DNA from: Ruminococcus flavefaciens | GTDB lineage: Bacteria; Bacillota; Clostridia; Oscillospirales; Ruminococcaceae | Assembly: GCA_902760805.1 (NCBI GenBank) | Contig: CACWHY010000016.1 | Location: 1 to 45,063 of the forward strand | Reading direction: 5' to 3' | DNA: 45,063 nt | In this document: in pieces, positions 22,103 through 30,872 of the stretch | How the letters are laid out: every line of letters begins with the position of its first letter | Numbering within the stretch: the stretch's first letter is position 1 | Position numbers and translations under genes: made by a program | Notes under the pieces: generated by a model | Seen by the model: only the letters and a program-made list of their open reading frames with translations | Database searches by the model: none | What the model was told of the DNA's origin: nothing

Positions 22103-23269
22103 CTAGACCACGGCCCTGATAACTGCGTACAGCAGGCAGATGCCCATTACGATAGAGTAAGGGAAGGTCCTGACAGCGGCCAGGATGCGCTCGCCCTCCT
22201 TCTGCTCTGAGCGGTAGACAGCCAGCTTGGTCTTGCCACGGCGCTTCTTGCTCAGCAGCACGCACAGCATAGCAGCTGCTCCTGCGATACCGGCAGCCAG
22301 CATGAAGGCGTTCCTCATGATCAGCATATTGTCGGAGGTATTTCCCTCAAGGATAGCCAGCGCCAGCAGGTACATCTTGTAGATCACCTGTACAGCGGCG
22401 GCGGTGAAAAGGCTTCCGCTCCTGAGCATACCAAAGCCGGCCACCAGTGAGATCAGCAGGACAGCAGGCATCTCACGGACGTCCTGAGTCAGCAGGGCAG
22501 CTGTCACAGAGGTCATGATCAGGGCGAAGGGGTCGCCGAACTGTCTCAGGGCAGCAAACATCGCTCCCCGGAAGAAGCATTCTGTCATGATCGAAACTAT
22601 GACCACATCGAAGAAGGTATAGATGATGAACTCAGACTGATCCCAGACTGAAACATCTGTAGTAAGTGCATTGAAGAACGAATAGATCTCATGGGTCTCG
22701 CTGGAATAGGCCTCCGGCAGGCTTACCGCCGTGCAGACCAGAAGAGCCATTCCGATGGCTCCCACCAGCTCAGCAGGATCGTTCATGCGGCTCATGAGCT
22801 CCACCCTTCGTGGAAGAGCCATTTTCTTGTGGACGAAATAAGCCGGCAGCAGGATCTTCAGCATGGTTATCGCCAGAAGAGCCGTAACGATCTCGGCTCC
22901 GCCGCCATAGATGACTGAGCTGAAAAAATCGGTGTTCACGTTGATGCCGAGAGTTCCCAGGGCAGCGATCATCAGCTTTCCTGCGAAATCCTCCACCACC
23001 ACCCAGATAAGGGCAGCCACGCCTATAACGTAAAATATCCGGGAGATCCGCTCCTGCTCGGCTTCGGCGATAGAGTTGTCCACGAAGCCTCTGCCGTCAA
23101 CGAAGACGGCCTCCTTTGAATTTTTCTTGAAACGAAATCCGAAGGGGTTGTTGGAATTCTTGCGCCATTTCTTGAACTCGCTGTTGTAGGTCTCGTTTTG
23201 TGTAGAGTAGTCAAACCCATCGACTACGCTCACAACTTCATTAACATCTGTTTTGGCAGTGCTCTGCAT
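22103..23269 (-). CDS. CPBP-family intramembrane protease
   Basis: About 388 residues. A polar N-terminal ~70 residues precedes seven to nine membrane helices. The CPBP (Rce1-like) motif appears as MTECFFRGAMFAAL, giving the E-x-x-x-R element, though the usual double Glu is TE here. The second motif region FALIMTSVTAALL lacks an obvious catalytic His, and the third is weak, so activity is uncertain. Start at 23269 is supported by GGGAGGTGG; the frame is open for nine more codons without a better site. It precedes tadA by 8 bp. Confidence 0.8.
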   Translation of the reverse strand: MQSTAKTDVNEVVSVVDGFDYSTQNETYNSEFKKWRKNSNNPFGFRFKKNSKEAVFVDGRGFVDNSIAEAEQERISRIFYVIGVAALIWVVVEDFAGKLMIAALGTLGINVNTDFFSSVIYGGGAEIVTALLAITMLKILLPAYFVHKKMALPRRVELMSRMNDPAELVGAIGMALLVCTAVSLPEAYSSETHEIYSFFNALTTDVSVWDQSEFIIYTFFDVVIVSIMTECFFRGAMFAALRQFGDPFALIMTSVTAALLTQDVREMPAVLLISLVAGFGMLRSGSLFTAAAVQVIYKMYLLALAILEGNTSDNMLIMRNAFMLAAGIAGAAAMLCVLLSKKRRGKTKLAVYRSEQKEGERILAAVRTFPYSIVMGICLLYAVIRAVV

Positions 23270-23301
23270 TTGACCACCTCCCAAAAAGTTTCTCACCTAT
23301 C

Positions 23302-23310
23302 ATTCTAGCA
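23302..23310 (-). promoter_or_regulatory. Possible extended -10 for the CPBP protease gene
   Basis: Minus strand TGCTAGAAT at 23310-23302. The -35 region (ACAATA) is poor. It lies 33 bp upstream of the chosen start. Confidence 0.35.
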
Positions 23311-23362
23311 TGGATCGGGAGTATTATTGTTATTATTTTGAATACATATCGTGAATAAATTG

Positions 23363-24169
23363 TTAACAAGCACTGATTTTCAGCAGTTTTTCGGCGTTTT
23401 TGTGGAAGATCAGCTCCTGCTCCTCCTCAGTCAGAGGGAGCCGCCTCAGCATTGCGATCTCTTTTTCCGGATGATCCCAGGGGCAGTCGCTCCCGAAGAG
23501 CACCTTGTCTGCGCCCTGAGCGCTGATGATCCGCCACAGCTGCTCGTCGGAGATATAGTCCGCAACTACGCCTGTGTCAAGATAAAGGTTTCCGAATTTT
23601 CCTGCAAGGCAGTCCTCCACGTCGTCAAAGAGCTTCATTCCGCCCAAATGCGCAGCAACGATAGTCAGCTCCGGCAGCCTTTCCGCCAGCCGTGCGAAGC
23701 TCTGAGGAGTTGCCAGCACGTCATCTGTGCCGAAGGGGTCCCAGCCGCCGTGGAACACCACGAAGAGCCCAAGCTCCGCTGCCTTCCGGTAGACCGGCAT
23801 CATGCGCTCCTCGTCCGGCCGGAAATGCTGGTATTCTGAGTGGAATTTCAGTCCCCACAGCCCCAGTGAGGCGATACGCTCCACCTCGGCAACAGCGTCC
23901 TCGGCGTCAGGGTGGACCGTGCCGCAGCAGAAGATCTGGCCGTCCATTATCTCGGCCGCCCAGTTGTTGATAGTGGTCTGCTGAGAGGGCTTCGTAGCAA
24001 CAGGCAGCAGCATCGCACGGCCGATGCCGTTTTTCGTCATTACCCTTTTTAGGCCTGCAAGGGTGCCGTCTGTGGCCGGAGCTATGCCGCTCGTGTCAGC
24101 CAGCGCTCCCACAGCACGCTCTGCAAGAGAGTCCACAAAGGCATGAGTGTGAAAATCAAAGTATTCCAT
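23363..24169 (-). CDS. Amidohydrolase-family (Amidohydro_2) metal-dependent hydrolase
   Basis: 268 residues forming a TIM-barrel hydrolase. Metal-site motifs: FDFHTHAF near the N-terminus, GLKFHSEYQ, VVFHGGWD, IVAAHLGG and FGSDCPWDHP with the catalytic Asp. Proteins like this hydrolyse or decarboxylate small aromatic or cyclic substrates; the actual substrate cannot be read. The gene starts 3 bp after the stop of the ArsR gene (GGAGTGAT ribosome site), so expression is coupled to a metal- or redox-sensing regulator. Confidence 0.85.
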   Translation of the reverse strand: MEYFDFHTHAFVDSLAERAVGALADTSGIAPATDGTLAGLKRVMTKNGIGRAMLLPVATKPSQQTTINNWAAEIMDGQIFCCGTVHPDAEDAVAEVERIASLGLWGLKFHSEYQHFRPDEERMMPVYRKAAELGLFVVFHGGWDPFGTDDVLATPQSFARLAERLPELTIVAAHLGGMKLFDDVEDCLAGKFGNLYLDTGVVADYISDEQLWRIISAQGADKVLFGSDCPWDHPEKEIAMLRRLPLTEEEQELIFHKNAEKLLKISAC

Positions 24170-24172
24170 GTA

Positions 24173-24523
24173 TCACTCCATAACGTGCTCCATGGCGGCG
24201 TAGAAGATCTTCTTCACATGGCCGTCGCAGAGCGAGTAGAAAATAGTCTTTCCCTCACGGCGGGCGCTGACCAGCCTGGCCTGCTTCAGCACACGAAGCT
24301 GGTGAGAGATCGCCGACTGGGTCATCCCCAGCAAATTAGCGATGTCGCAAACACACATCTCGCTCTGACAGAGCACGAAGATTATGCGGATCCTGGTGGA
24401 GTCGCCGAAGACCTTCAGCAGCTCCGCAGCGTCATAAAGGAGAGCCTCGTCGGGCATCACCTTGGACACCTTGTCTACGATGTCCTGATGGATCCCGCAC
24501 TCTCCGCAGATATGTTCTTCCAT
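24173..24523 (-). CDS. ArsR/SmtB-family metal-responsive repressor
   Basis: 116 residues. The winged HTH shows LKVFGDSTRIRIIFVL and MTQSAISHQLRVLKQARLVSARREGKTIFYSL. Metal-site candidates: CVCD in helix alpha-3 (as in CadC-like sensors), an N-terminal HICGECG cysteine pair, and DGHVKKIFYAAMEHV at alpha-5 with two His and an Asp. Several site types are present, so Cd/Pb/Zn sensing is likely but not certain. AAGGAG sets the ATG at 24523. No efflux pump is adjacent; it is followed directly by an amidohydrolase and preceded by a small membrane protein. Confidence 0.93.
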   Translation of the reverse strand: MEEHICGECGIHQDIVDKVSKVMPDEALLYDAAELLKVFGDSTRIRIIFVLCQSEMCVCDIANLLGMTQSAISHQLRVLKQARLVSARREGKTIFYSLCDGHVKKIFYAAMEHVME

Positions 24524-24556
24524 ATTATTCTCCTTCAAAAATCTAAACCGATATTC

Positions 24557-24997
24557 TTACAGCACCATCATCAGCAGGTAAACGATGCCTGCACACATTA
24601 TCCCCGAGCAGATAAGTCCCAGCACACAGGTCAGTATGGTCCAGATGTCAAAGACCTTCCCCATGCGCCTGCTGAAAAGCACAGTGTACGAGCGGTCAGG
24701 CCGGTACATTTTGTCGTTGAGGATCATCTCGCTGGGGAAAACACAGGGGTACTCCTGACCCTCTATGGAGTAGTAGGCCACCTTGAATTTGCCCTTAGGC
24801 GCCTGATCTATGCGGAGGAAGCTGGCCTTGTGCTTCTTGGCAAGAACCATTCTCACGCACATATACTGGAACATCAGCCCCATGGCAAGGATCCCCAGGC
24901 AGATCAGTCCGATGATGCCCGCAACGATCATCTCGCCCTTGACCCCTAGGATCGACAGCAGCACGATGATCACGATAAGTGCAAGAATTACCTCCAC
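24557..24997 (-). CDS. Small membrane protein, unknown function
   Basis: About 146 residues. Two hydrophobic segments at the N-terminus (roughly 3-20 and 25-50), a soluble segment of about 60 residues containing FKVAYYSIEGQEYPCVFPSE, then two helices at the C-terminus. I do not recognise the family; the central part recalls DUF3592-like beta domains. Start: GGGAGG favours the GTG at 24997 (eight-base spacing) over a TTG two codons earlier. It has a good promoter and lies 33 bp upstream of the ArsR gene, making it first of a likely three-gene operon. Confidence 0.7.
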   Translation of the reverse strand: MEVILALIVIIVLLSILGVKGEMIVAGIIGLICLGILAMGLMFQYMCVRMVLAKKHKASFLRIDQAPKGKFKVAYYSIEGQEYPCVFPSEMILNDKMYRPDRSYTVLFSRRMGKVFDIWTILTCVLGLICSGIMCAGIVYLLMMVL

Positions 24998-25030
24998 AGC
25001 CAAGCCCTCCCTTACAGTTTCTTCTTACCT

Positions 25031-25059
25031 ATTGTACCACATTTTTGCAAATAAAGCAA
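25031..25059 (-). promoter_or_regulatory. Promoter for membrane protein-arsR-amidohydrolase operon
   Basis: Minus strand TTGCTT (25059-25054), 17-bp spacer, TACAAT (25036-25031) with TGG before it. Confidence 0.7.
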
Positions 25060-25137
25060 CCTGAAAGAAAAATGCACCTCCAACGGACTTTTTTGTGCTC
25101 CGTTTTCACCCTTTTGTAATAATTTGCAGAAAATCTA

Positions 25138-25166
25138 TTGACATAAGAGGCTAAAAAGTGTATAAT
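25138..25166 (+). promoter_or_regulatory. Consensus promoter for rny
   Basis: TTGACA (25138-25143), 17-bp spacer, TATAAT (25161-25166). It starts a leader of about 270 nt. Confidence 0.9.
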
Positions 25167-25173
25167 AACTATG

Positions 25174-25445
25174 TTGTATTTATTTGCAGAAATATTACTT
25201 TACGGCAGTAGATCGCAGCATTGTTTTACATCATTATCCCCTAGGGCTAAAGACATATCGCCCGGGGCTGAATATTATGATACCGGAACTATCCCCGGAC
25301 GGCTGAGGCTGTCCGAATGATTTCGGGCCGCAGGGGTTTGCGGCTCTTCCTATATTAAATGAATAAAATATTGCGGCATTTACCGCCTTGAGAGTAATAA
25401 GGTTTTATGATACAAACTATTATTTGAAAAGGAGGTAATGCACTG
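25174..25445 (+). promoter_or_regulatory. Long structured 5' leader of rny
   Basis: About 270 nt with strong and partly exclusive helices. GCCCGGGG (25260-25267) can pair upstream with CCCCTAGGGC (25238-25247) or downstream through CCGGGG with CCCCGG (25293-25298). GGACGGC/GCTGTCC (25297-25314) and GCCGCA/TGCGGC (25327-25344) are further hairpins. No T-run follows any of them, so control, if any, would be by processing or translation. It matches no riboswitch class I know. Confidence 0.5.
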
Positions 25446-27026
25446 ATGGACTTGGTTACTATCATTCTTATCATCGTCGCTGTCATCCTGCTCATCGCCG
25501 CCGTTGCTGCTGGCCTTATCGCCTATAACAAGGGCGTTGCTGCCGGTGTTGAACAGCGCAAGCGTGACGCAGAATCTATCGTGGGCTCCGCTGAACAGCA
25601 GGCTAGCCGTATCATCGAGGACGCTGAAAAGGACGCTGATAACAAGAAGAAAAGTGCCCTTATCGAGGCTAAGGACGAGATCCATAGACTTCGTTCAGAT
25701 GCCGATAAGGAGATCAAGGATCGCAGAGCAGAGCTGTCACGTCAGGAAAGACGTATGCAGCAGAAGGAAGAAAATCTCGACAAGAAGACAGACAACCTTG
25801 AAAAGAAGGAGGATACTCTCAACCAGAAGATCAAGTCAGCTGACGAAAAGCTCAAGGAGGCTGACGCTATCAAGAAGTCTCAGATGGATATTCTGGAGAG
25901 GATCTCTGAATTCACAAAGGATCAGGCTAAGGAGTACATAATCTCCAAGCTGGAGGACGACCTCGTCCACGAAAAGGCTGTCAAGATCGCAGCCTATGAG
26001 CAGCAGCTCAAGGACGAGTGCAACGAAAAGGCTAGAAGCTATATCTCCCTGGCTATCGCTAAGGTGGCTGCGGATCAGGTATCAGAGGCCGCCGTTTCCG
26101 TCGTTCCCCTTCCCAATGACGAGATGAAGGGCCGTATCATCGGCCGTGAGGGACGTAATATCCGTACCCTCGAAACACTTACCGGCGTCGATCTTATCAT
26201 CGACGACACACCTGAGGCTATCACCCTTTCATGCTTCGATCAGATCCGCCGTGAGGTGGCTAGGATCGCTCTTGAGAAGCTCATCGCCGACGGCCGTATC
26301 CACCCCACCCGCATCGAGGAAATGGTGGACAAGGCCAGACGTGAGGTGGAATACCGCATCAAGCAGGAGGGCGAGCGTGCCGTTATCGAAACTAACGTCC
26401 ACGGCCTTAACCATGAGCTCATCAAGCTCATCGGTAGACTTAAATACCGCACCAGCTATCGTCAGAACGTTCTTGACCACTCTATCGAGGTGGCTAAGCT
26501 CTGCGGTGTGCTGGCTTCAGAACTGGGCGTTGACGCTAATGTGGCAAGACGTGCCGGACTCCTCCACGATATAGGTAAGGCTCTTACCTCTGAGATCGAG
26601 GGCTCCCATGTTCAGATCGGCGTTGACGTATGTAAGAAATACAACGAAAGCCCCGTTGTTATACACGCCGTTGAAGCTCACCACAACGATGTTGAGCCCA
26701 GAACGGTGATCGCCTGTATCGTTCAGGCTGCCGACGCTATCTCCGCTGCAAGACCTGCCGCAAGAAGTGAGAACTACGAAAGCTACATCAAGAGACTCCA
26801 GAAGCTGGAGGAGATCTGCAACTCCTACGAGGGTGTTGAGAAGTGCTACGCTGTTCAGGCAGGCCGTGAGGTCAGGATCATGGTTCTTCCCGAGGTCATC
26901 AATGATGAGAAAATGGTGCTCGTCGCAAGACAGATCGCACAGCAGATCGAGAATGACATGGATTATCCCGGTCAGATCAAGGTCAACCTCATCAGAGAGA
27001 GCCGTGTGACCGACTACGCAAAATAA
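25446..27026 (+). CDS. rny: Ribonuclease Y
   Basis: 526 residues, the usual length for this membrane-anchored endoribonuclease that starts mRNA decay in Firmicutes. An N-terminal membrane helix (4-25) is followed by a long charged coiled coil (about 30-200), a KH domain with [15 protein letters not shown] (GxxG loop), and an HD domain with [12 protein letters not shown] and [10 protein letters not shown] (catalytic HD), then [15 protein letters not shown] lies just upstream of the ATG. A strong promoter 280 bp upstream and a strong terminator make it monocistronic. The usual neighbours recA, cinA and ymdB are absent. Confidence 0.98.
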   Translation: MDLVTIILIIVAVILLIAAVAAGLIAYNKGVAAGVEQRKRDAESIVGSAEQQASRIIEDAEKDADNKKKSALIEAKDEIHRLRSDADKEIKDRRAELSRQERRMQQKEENLDKKTDNLEKKEDTLNQKIKSADEKLKEADAIKKSQMDILERISEFTKDQAKEYIISKLEDDLVHEKAVKIAAYEQQLKDECNEKARSYISLAIAKVAADQVSEAAVSVVPLPNDEMKGRIIGREGRNIRTLETLTGVDLIIDDTPEAITLSCFDQIRREVARIALEKLIADGRIHPTRIEEMVDKARREVEYRIKQEGERAVIETNVHGLNHELIKLIGRLKYRTSYRQNVLDHSIEVAKLCGVLASELGVDANVARRAGLLHDIGKALTSEIEGSHVQIGVDVCKKYNESPVVIHAVEAHHNDVEPRTVIACIVQAADAISAARPAARSENYESYIKRLQKLEEICNSYEGVEKCYAVQAGREVRIMVLPEVINDEKMVLVARQIAQQIENDMDYPGQIKVNLIRESRVTDYAK

Positions 27027-27034
27027 GCGAAATT

Positions 27035-27065
27035 CTGCGGACGCCGAAAACGTCCGCAGTTTTTT
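27035..27065 (+). terminator. Terminator after rny
   Basis: CTGCGGACG (27035-27043), 7-nt loop, CGTCCGCAG (27051-27059), TTTTTT. Confidence 0.93.
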
Positions 27066-27080
27066 ATAGGCAAAAAAACT

Positions 27081-27100
27081 GCCGGAGCCCTCATTCCGGC
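27081..27100 (+). promoter_or_regulatory. Hairpin just upstream of the protease ribosome binding site
   Basis: GCCGGA, loop, TCCGGC at 27081-27100, ending directly before GAAAGGAGC. No promoter is visible between the rny terminator and this gene, so its transcription start is unclear. Confidence 0.4.
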
Positions 27101-27116
27101 GAAAGGAGCTTTATTT

Positions 27117-28832
27117 ATGAACGTGCAAAAACTCACAGGAACACTGCTAGCGGCTGCGGCCGGCATCGCTGTCAGTGCAGCTATCCCCTCTCTCTCTGCC
27201 GGTGCGGACTGGCAGACCGCCGGCATCATGGGCGACCTTAACGGCGACCAGCAGGTCAATTCCGCAGACCTGGTGATCATGGCCAGGCACCTCCACGGCG
27301 CAGCTCCCCTGAGCTACGATAACGGTATCCAGTTCCAGGAGGACACCGCCGTTTCGATCAACGGTGCCGACTATTACTACACCACCTTCGTGGAGACCGC
27401 CGACATCGACCAGAACAAAAAGGTCAACGTCTTTGACCTGATCCAGCTGAGAGAGCTTGTCTCGCTGAGCTGGGGGGCGCCGGTCTACAACTGGGTGGAT
27501 GAGCCCGCCGTCACGACCACCACCGTCCCCGAAACTACTGCGCCGCCGGTCACAACTACCACAGTTACCGCTCCGATCTCAGGCGAGGACTTCATCGACC
27601 CGCCAATCTACGAGCTGTACGGCTCACTGCCCTCTCAAGGCGATGCTAGGGTGCTGACGATCTATGTGGACTTCCCCGACTGCCGCTACGACTTCGATCC
27701 CTCTACCGACTTCATCGAGCAGGTGTTCTTCGGAAGCCCCGATCCTTCCTCACAATTCTTCCCCTATGAGAGCATAAGTGCCTTCTACTCACGTTCGTCA
27801 AAGGGAGCTGTCACAGTCTCCGGCGACGCTGTCCGCTACACCACAAAGAACGGCCGCACCAACTATGAGACCAACGTCTGGTACACCGATCTGATTGACG
27901 AGGTGCTGGCCTCACTTGACAGCCAGGTGGACTACTCACAGTACGACGGCGACAATGACGGCGTTATCGATACGATCTCGATCTGCGTCCCGGATAAGGC
28001 CAACGAGCTCAACGGCAACGATTACTGGCACTCCTGCGCCGGCGGCTACGGCGGCGAGAACTGGGATCGGCGCTTGGACGGAAAGAGGATCGGCCACGTT
28101 ATAGTTGGCGCTCATCAGATCAATTCTGAGAGCGACTATGCTAATTTCGTAAGGACAAACCTCCACGAAATGGGTCACTGCATGGGTCTGCCGGACTTCT
28201 ATCTGTACAACAACTCCAGCGATTGGGAGGGCCTTCACGGCTCTGCCGGATTTGAGATCATGGACGATGCTGTGGGCGACTTCGGCTCACTGTGCAAGCT
28301 CATGCTGGGCTGGTACAGACAAGATCAGATCCAGGTCTACGATCCATCAGCAGGTGAGCAGACCTTCAAGCTCTATGACAACTGCTCAGACCAAGGGAAC
28401 TGCCTAATCATCCCCAACGGCTCCCTTGCAGACAAGTACCGCTCAGAGTTCATGATACTTGAGTTCGCTACTCTCAACGGCAACGGCGCCGGCAACAACA
28501 CCTACTGGTGGATGGCTCAGGGCGAGGGCGTAAGAGCCTTCCACGCTGAGGCCGCCTGCAATATCTCTCCCGGATATTCCTCCTGGAAGTACGCCAGCGG
28601 TGAGAACGAGGCTACAAACTACGATCAGGGCCGCCGCTTCATCAGACTGGTGAACGAAGGCACTGACGAGACAGACAATCTCTTCCGCAAGGGCAGTACG
28701 ATCGACAGCTCAGTTTCCGACTTCCGCTGGTATGACAGCAGCGGTCAGCTCACTGTGGATACCGGCTTCACGATCACGATAGACGACTACAGCGACGGCG
28801 TGTACACCGTTACAGTTCACCCCGCCGCATAA
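27117..28832 (+). CDS. Secreted M6-family metalloprotease with N-terminal type I dockerin
   Basis: 571 residues. Signal peptide at about 1-28. Two dockerin repeats come first: GDLNGDQQVNSADLVIMARHL and ADIDQNKKVNVFDLIQLREL, each with the calcium-binding D-x-N/D-x-D/N pattern. A Thr-rich linker (TTTTVPETTAPPVTTTT) follows, then the catalytic domain with zinc motif LHEMGHCMGLPDFY (HExxHxxG, about H350), as in immune inhibitor A-like M6 peptidases. The region before the motif has the calcium-type sequence DGDNDGVID. It is presumably exported and docked to a cohesin scaffold. Ribosome site AAAGGAG. The neighbour downstream, an O-antigen-ligase-like gene, starts 36 bp later and may share the mRNA. 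Confidence 0.93.
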   Translation: MNVQKLTGTLLAAAAGIAVSAAIPSLSAGADWQTAGIMGDLNGDQQVNSADLVIMARHLHGAAPLSYDNGIQFQEDTAVSINGADYYYTTFVETADIDQNKKVNVFDLIQLRELVSLSWGAPVYNWVDEPAVTTTTVPETTAPPVTTTTVTAPISGEDFIDPPIYELYGSLPSQGDARVLTIYVDFPDCRYDFDPSTDFIEQVFFGSPDPSSQFFPYESISAFYSRSSKGAVTVSGDAVRYTTKNGRTNYETNVWYTDLIDEVLASLDSQVDYSQYDGDNDGVIDTISICVPDKANELNGNDYWHSCAGGYGGENWDRRLDGKRIGHVIVGAHQINSESDYANFVRTNLHEMGHCMGLPDFYLYNNSSDWEGLHGSAGFEIMDDAVGDFGSLCKLMLGWYRQDQIQVYDPSAGEQTFKLYDNCSDQGNCLIIPNGSLADKYRSEFMILEFATLNGNGAGNNTYWWMAQGEGVRAFHAEAACNISPGYSSWKYASGENEATNYDQGRRFIRLVNEGTDETDNLFRKGSTIDSSVSDFRWYDSSGQLTVDTGFTITIDDYSDGVYTVTVHPAA

Positions 28833-28868
28833 TAAAAACGCCCCTATTTCGGGCAGGAAAGGCTCATT

Positions 28869-30293
28869 ATGGCTAAGGAATTATTCAACTCAAGCGAAAA
28901 ATCAAATTTTATCCTCAACATGACTGAGGAGCAATACGCAAAGCTGGCCTCGGCAGGTATGTATGCTGCCTGCTTCGCAGTGCCGCTGTTCACCATTCTG
29001 CCGGAGGTTTCCGAAAAAGCCTCATTCGCCCTTTCAATGGGCGGCCTGGCAGTTGCTGGCGTATTTGCGATGATCCTTGCACTTATCGCACTAATGAAAA
29101 AATACATCACCGGAAAAGCTATCCTGCCCGTGGCGGCATTTGGCTTCGTCACCCTCTGGGGACTTGTCTCAATGATAGCAGGCTTCGACTTCGCCATCGG
29201 TCTTTACGGATTTACCGGCCGTGGCGAGGGCTTCCTGGCACTGCTGTTCTACTTCTCGTTTTTCACTATGGCAGCCGCAGTCAAGCGCAGCAAGGCTCTT
29301 AGCTCCCTGATCTGGGGAATGACCCTCAGCGGCCTGCTGAACGGCATTTTCGGCGTGATACAGGTGTTTGTCGGAAAACCAAGCTATTACAAATTTGCCG
29401 ACCTCCACACTAGGATCAATGCGGCCGCCGGACTTTCTCACTCTCCCCTGTTTTTAGCATTTTTCATGACTCTGGCAATTACGGCTGCACTGTTCGGACT
29501 GGCCTTCTTCCAAGAAAAATGGCGGAAGGCTGTCTCAGCCGTTGCGGTCTGCATCATGTCCTTCGTAATGGTCTTCACCTACAGCTTCATCGGCTGGTGC
29601 GGCCTGGGACTGTCACTCATCGCCCTGTTTGTCGCAGTTTTCGCAGCTAAGGCTCCCAAGAAGCTGCTGGCAATGACAGCAGGCATCGCTCTTCCGGCGG
29701 TGCTGGGAGTTGTGCTTGTCAACTGCGGAGCTATCGGCAATATCTCCAGCTATCGGCTCTATGACGGAAGGATCCTCTGGTGGGCAGACTCCTACATCAG
29801 ACTCTCTGCCAGCGGCGATCTCGACTCCGATAATCTGGACATCGACGATACTCTGGACGTTTACTCAAAGCTCAACAGCAAGGCGATCCGCCTCATCGAC
29901 AAGGACCCCCTCACCGGTACCGGCCCTGACCAGATGATCTTCCCACAGATCTACAAGACCGATTTCGGCGACGATACCGAGCGTGACTTAAATGACATCA
30001 TCGCTCTGAACAAGGGCTCCTTCGACCGTGTTTACAACGAGTATCTCAACGCAGCCGTCACCCGTGGCGTTCTCTCAGCTATCGGGCTGGGAGTCCTGCT
30101 GATCTCAGTGATAGCCGGAGGCTTCGCAGCCGCCAAAAAGCGCCGCTCCTGGGAGACAGTTTGCCTTCTCACAGTTACTGTCTGGGGAGCTCTTCTGTTC
30201 CTGATCTGTTGCAGCAGCATGGCATTTGCCCCGGTACTCTGGTGCTGTGCCGGCGGAACAGTGGCTGCTCTTGCAAAAAAAGACCGAGCCTGA
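28869..30293 (+). CDS. O-antigen ligase/polymerase-like membrane protein
   Basis: 474 residues with about eleven to twelve membrane helices. The layout fits the Wzy_C/O-antigen ligase family: an outward loop of about 70 residues (from RILWWADSYIRL) lies between late helices and contains IDKDPLTGTGPDQM, the typical GxGxD-like motif, then YNEYLNAAVTRGVLSAIG. Such proteins join or polymerise surface glycans. No glycosyltransferases are adjacent, so its substrate is unknown; a link to cell-surface glycosylation is inference. AGGAAAGG serves as ribosome binding site. Confidence 0.85.
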   Translation: MAKELFNSSEKSNFILNMTEEQYAKLASAGMYAACFAVPLFTILPEVSEKASFALSMGGLAVAGVFAMILALIALMKKYITGKAILPVAAFGFVTLWGLVSMIAGFDFAIGLYGFTGRGEGFLALLFYFSFFTMAAAVKRSKALSSLIWGMTLSGLLNGIFGVIQVFVGKPSYYKFADLHTRINAAAGLSHSPLFLAFFMTLAITAALFGLAFFQEKWRKAVSAVAVCIMSFVMVFTYSFIGWCGLGLSLIALFVAVFAAKAPKKLLAMTAGIALPAVLGVVLVNCGAIGNISSYRLYDGRILWWADSYIRLSASGDLDSDNLDIDDTLDVYSKLNSKAIRLIDKDPLTGTGPDQMIFPQIYKTDFGDDTERDLNDIIALNKGSFDRVYNEYLNAAVTRGVLSAIGLGVLLISVIAGGFAAAKKRRSWETVCLLTVTVWGALLFLICCSSMAFAPVLWCCAGGTVAALAKKDRA

Positions 30294-30423
30294 CCAAATG
30301 GAGCAGATTTGATCAAAATTTTTTGCACAAAAATCATCCTGCTGTTTTGTAGGAATTTCACAGATCGGCGCAGAATAGCCATTTTCAGGCTTGCAGATGT
30401 AAGCATCCGCTAACAAAAACATC

Positions 30424-30451
30424 TTGATTTTCTCCCCGTTTATGCTACAAT
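30424..30451 (+). promoter_or_regulatory. Promoter for the ferredoxin gene
   Basis: TTGATT (30424-30429), 16-bp spacer, TACAAT (30446-30451) with TGC before it. Confidence 0.65.
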
Positions 30452-30499
30452 ATATGTAAAGGGACGACAGTCCTTAATAATTCACGGAGGTGCTGTTTT

Positions 30500-30670
30500 A
30501 TGGCATATATTATTTCTGACGAGTGCGTAAGCTGCGGTGCTTGCGAGGCTGAGTGCCCCGTTGGCGCTATCTCTGAGGGCGACGGAAAGTACCAGATCGA
30601 CGCTGACGCTTGCGTTGAGTGCGGTGCTTGCGCTGGTGTTTGTCCTGTAGGAGCTCCTAGTGCTGAGTAA
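30500..30670 (+). CDS. 2[4Fe-4S] ferredoxin
   Basis: A 56-residue clostridial-type ferredoxin. Two cluster motifs are complete: CVSCGACEAECPVGAI and CVECGACAGVCPVGAP, each CxxCxxCxxxCP. It is a soluble low-potential electron carrier for hydrogenase, pyruvate:ferredoxin oxidoreductase and similar enzymes. Start at 30500 with GGAGG ten bases upstream. It has its own promoter and terminator, as expected for a highly expressed single gene. Confidence 0.97.
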   Translation: MAYIISDECVSCGACEAECPVGAISEGDGKYQIDADACVECGACAGVCPVGAPSAE

Positions 30671-30685
30671 TTAAGCGAAAAATCA

Positions 30686-30716
30686 CAGTCGTCCAGACGG
30701 GCGGCTGTATTTTTTT
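30686..30716 (+). terminator. Terminator after ferredoxin
   Basis: CAGTCGTCC, loop AGAC, GGGCGGCTG (with G-U pairs), then TATTTTTTT. Confidence 0.85.
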
Positions 30717-30794
30717 GCCCGATCACCAAACTAATGCCGCTGACTAAGCACCAATAACTTGCCAGCCAGCAATACAAAGCGCCCCTTCTTTCCC

Positions 30795-30823
30795 TTGACA
30801 TTGCTGCATAGTTGTGCTATAAT
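30795..30823 (+). promoter_or_regulatory. Consensus promoter for the DUF4352-like lipoprotein gene
   Basis: TTGACA (30795-30800), 17-bp spacer, TATAAT (30818-30823) with TGC before it. The short leader holds the direct repeat TGTCCGGG twice. Confidence 0.88.
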
Positions 30824-30872
30824 ACTGTTGTCCGGGCTGCTGTCCGGGTATATATATACGGAGGAAAAAAAC

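Noticed and set aside
30829-30850. Direct repeat TGTCCGGG in the lipoprotein leader as an operator
   Set aside because: Two 8-bp copies are too short to claim without further members.
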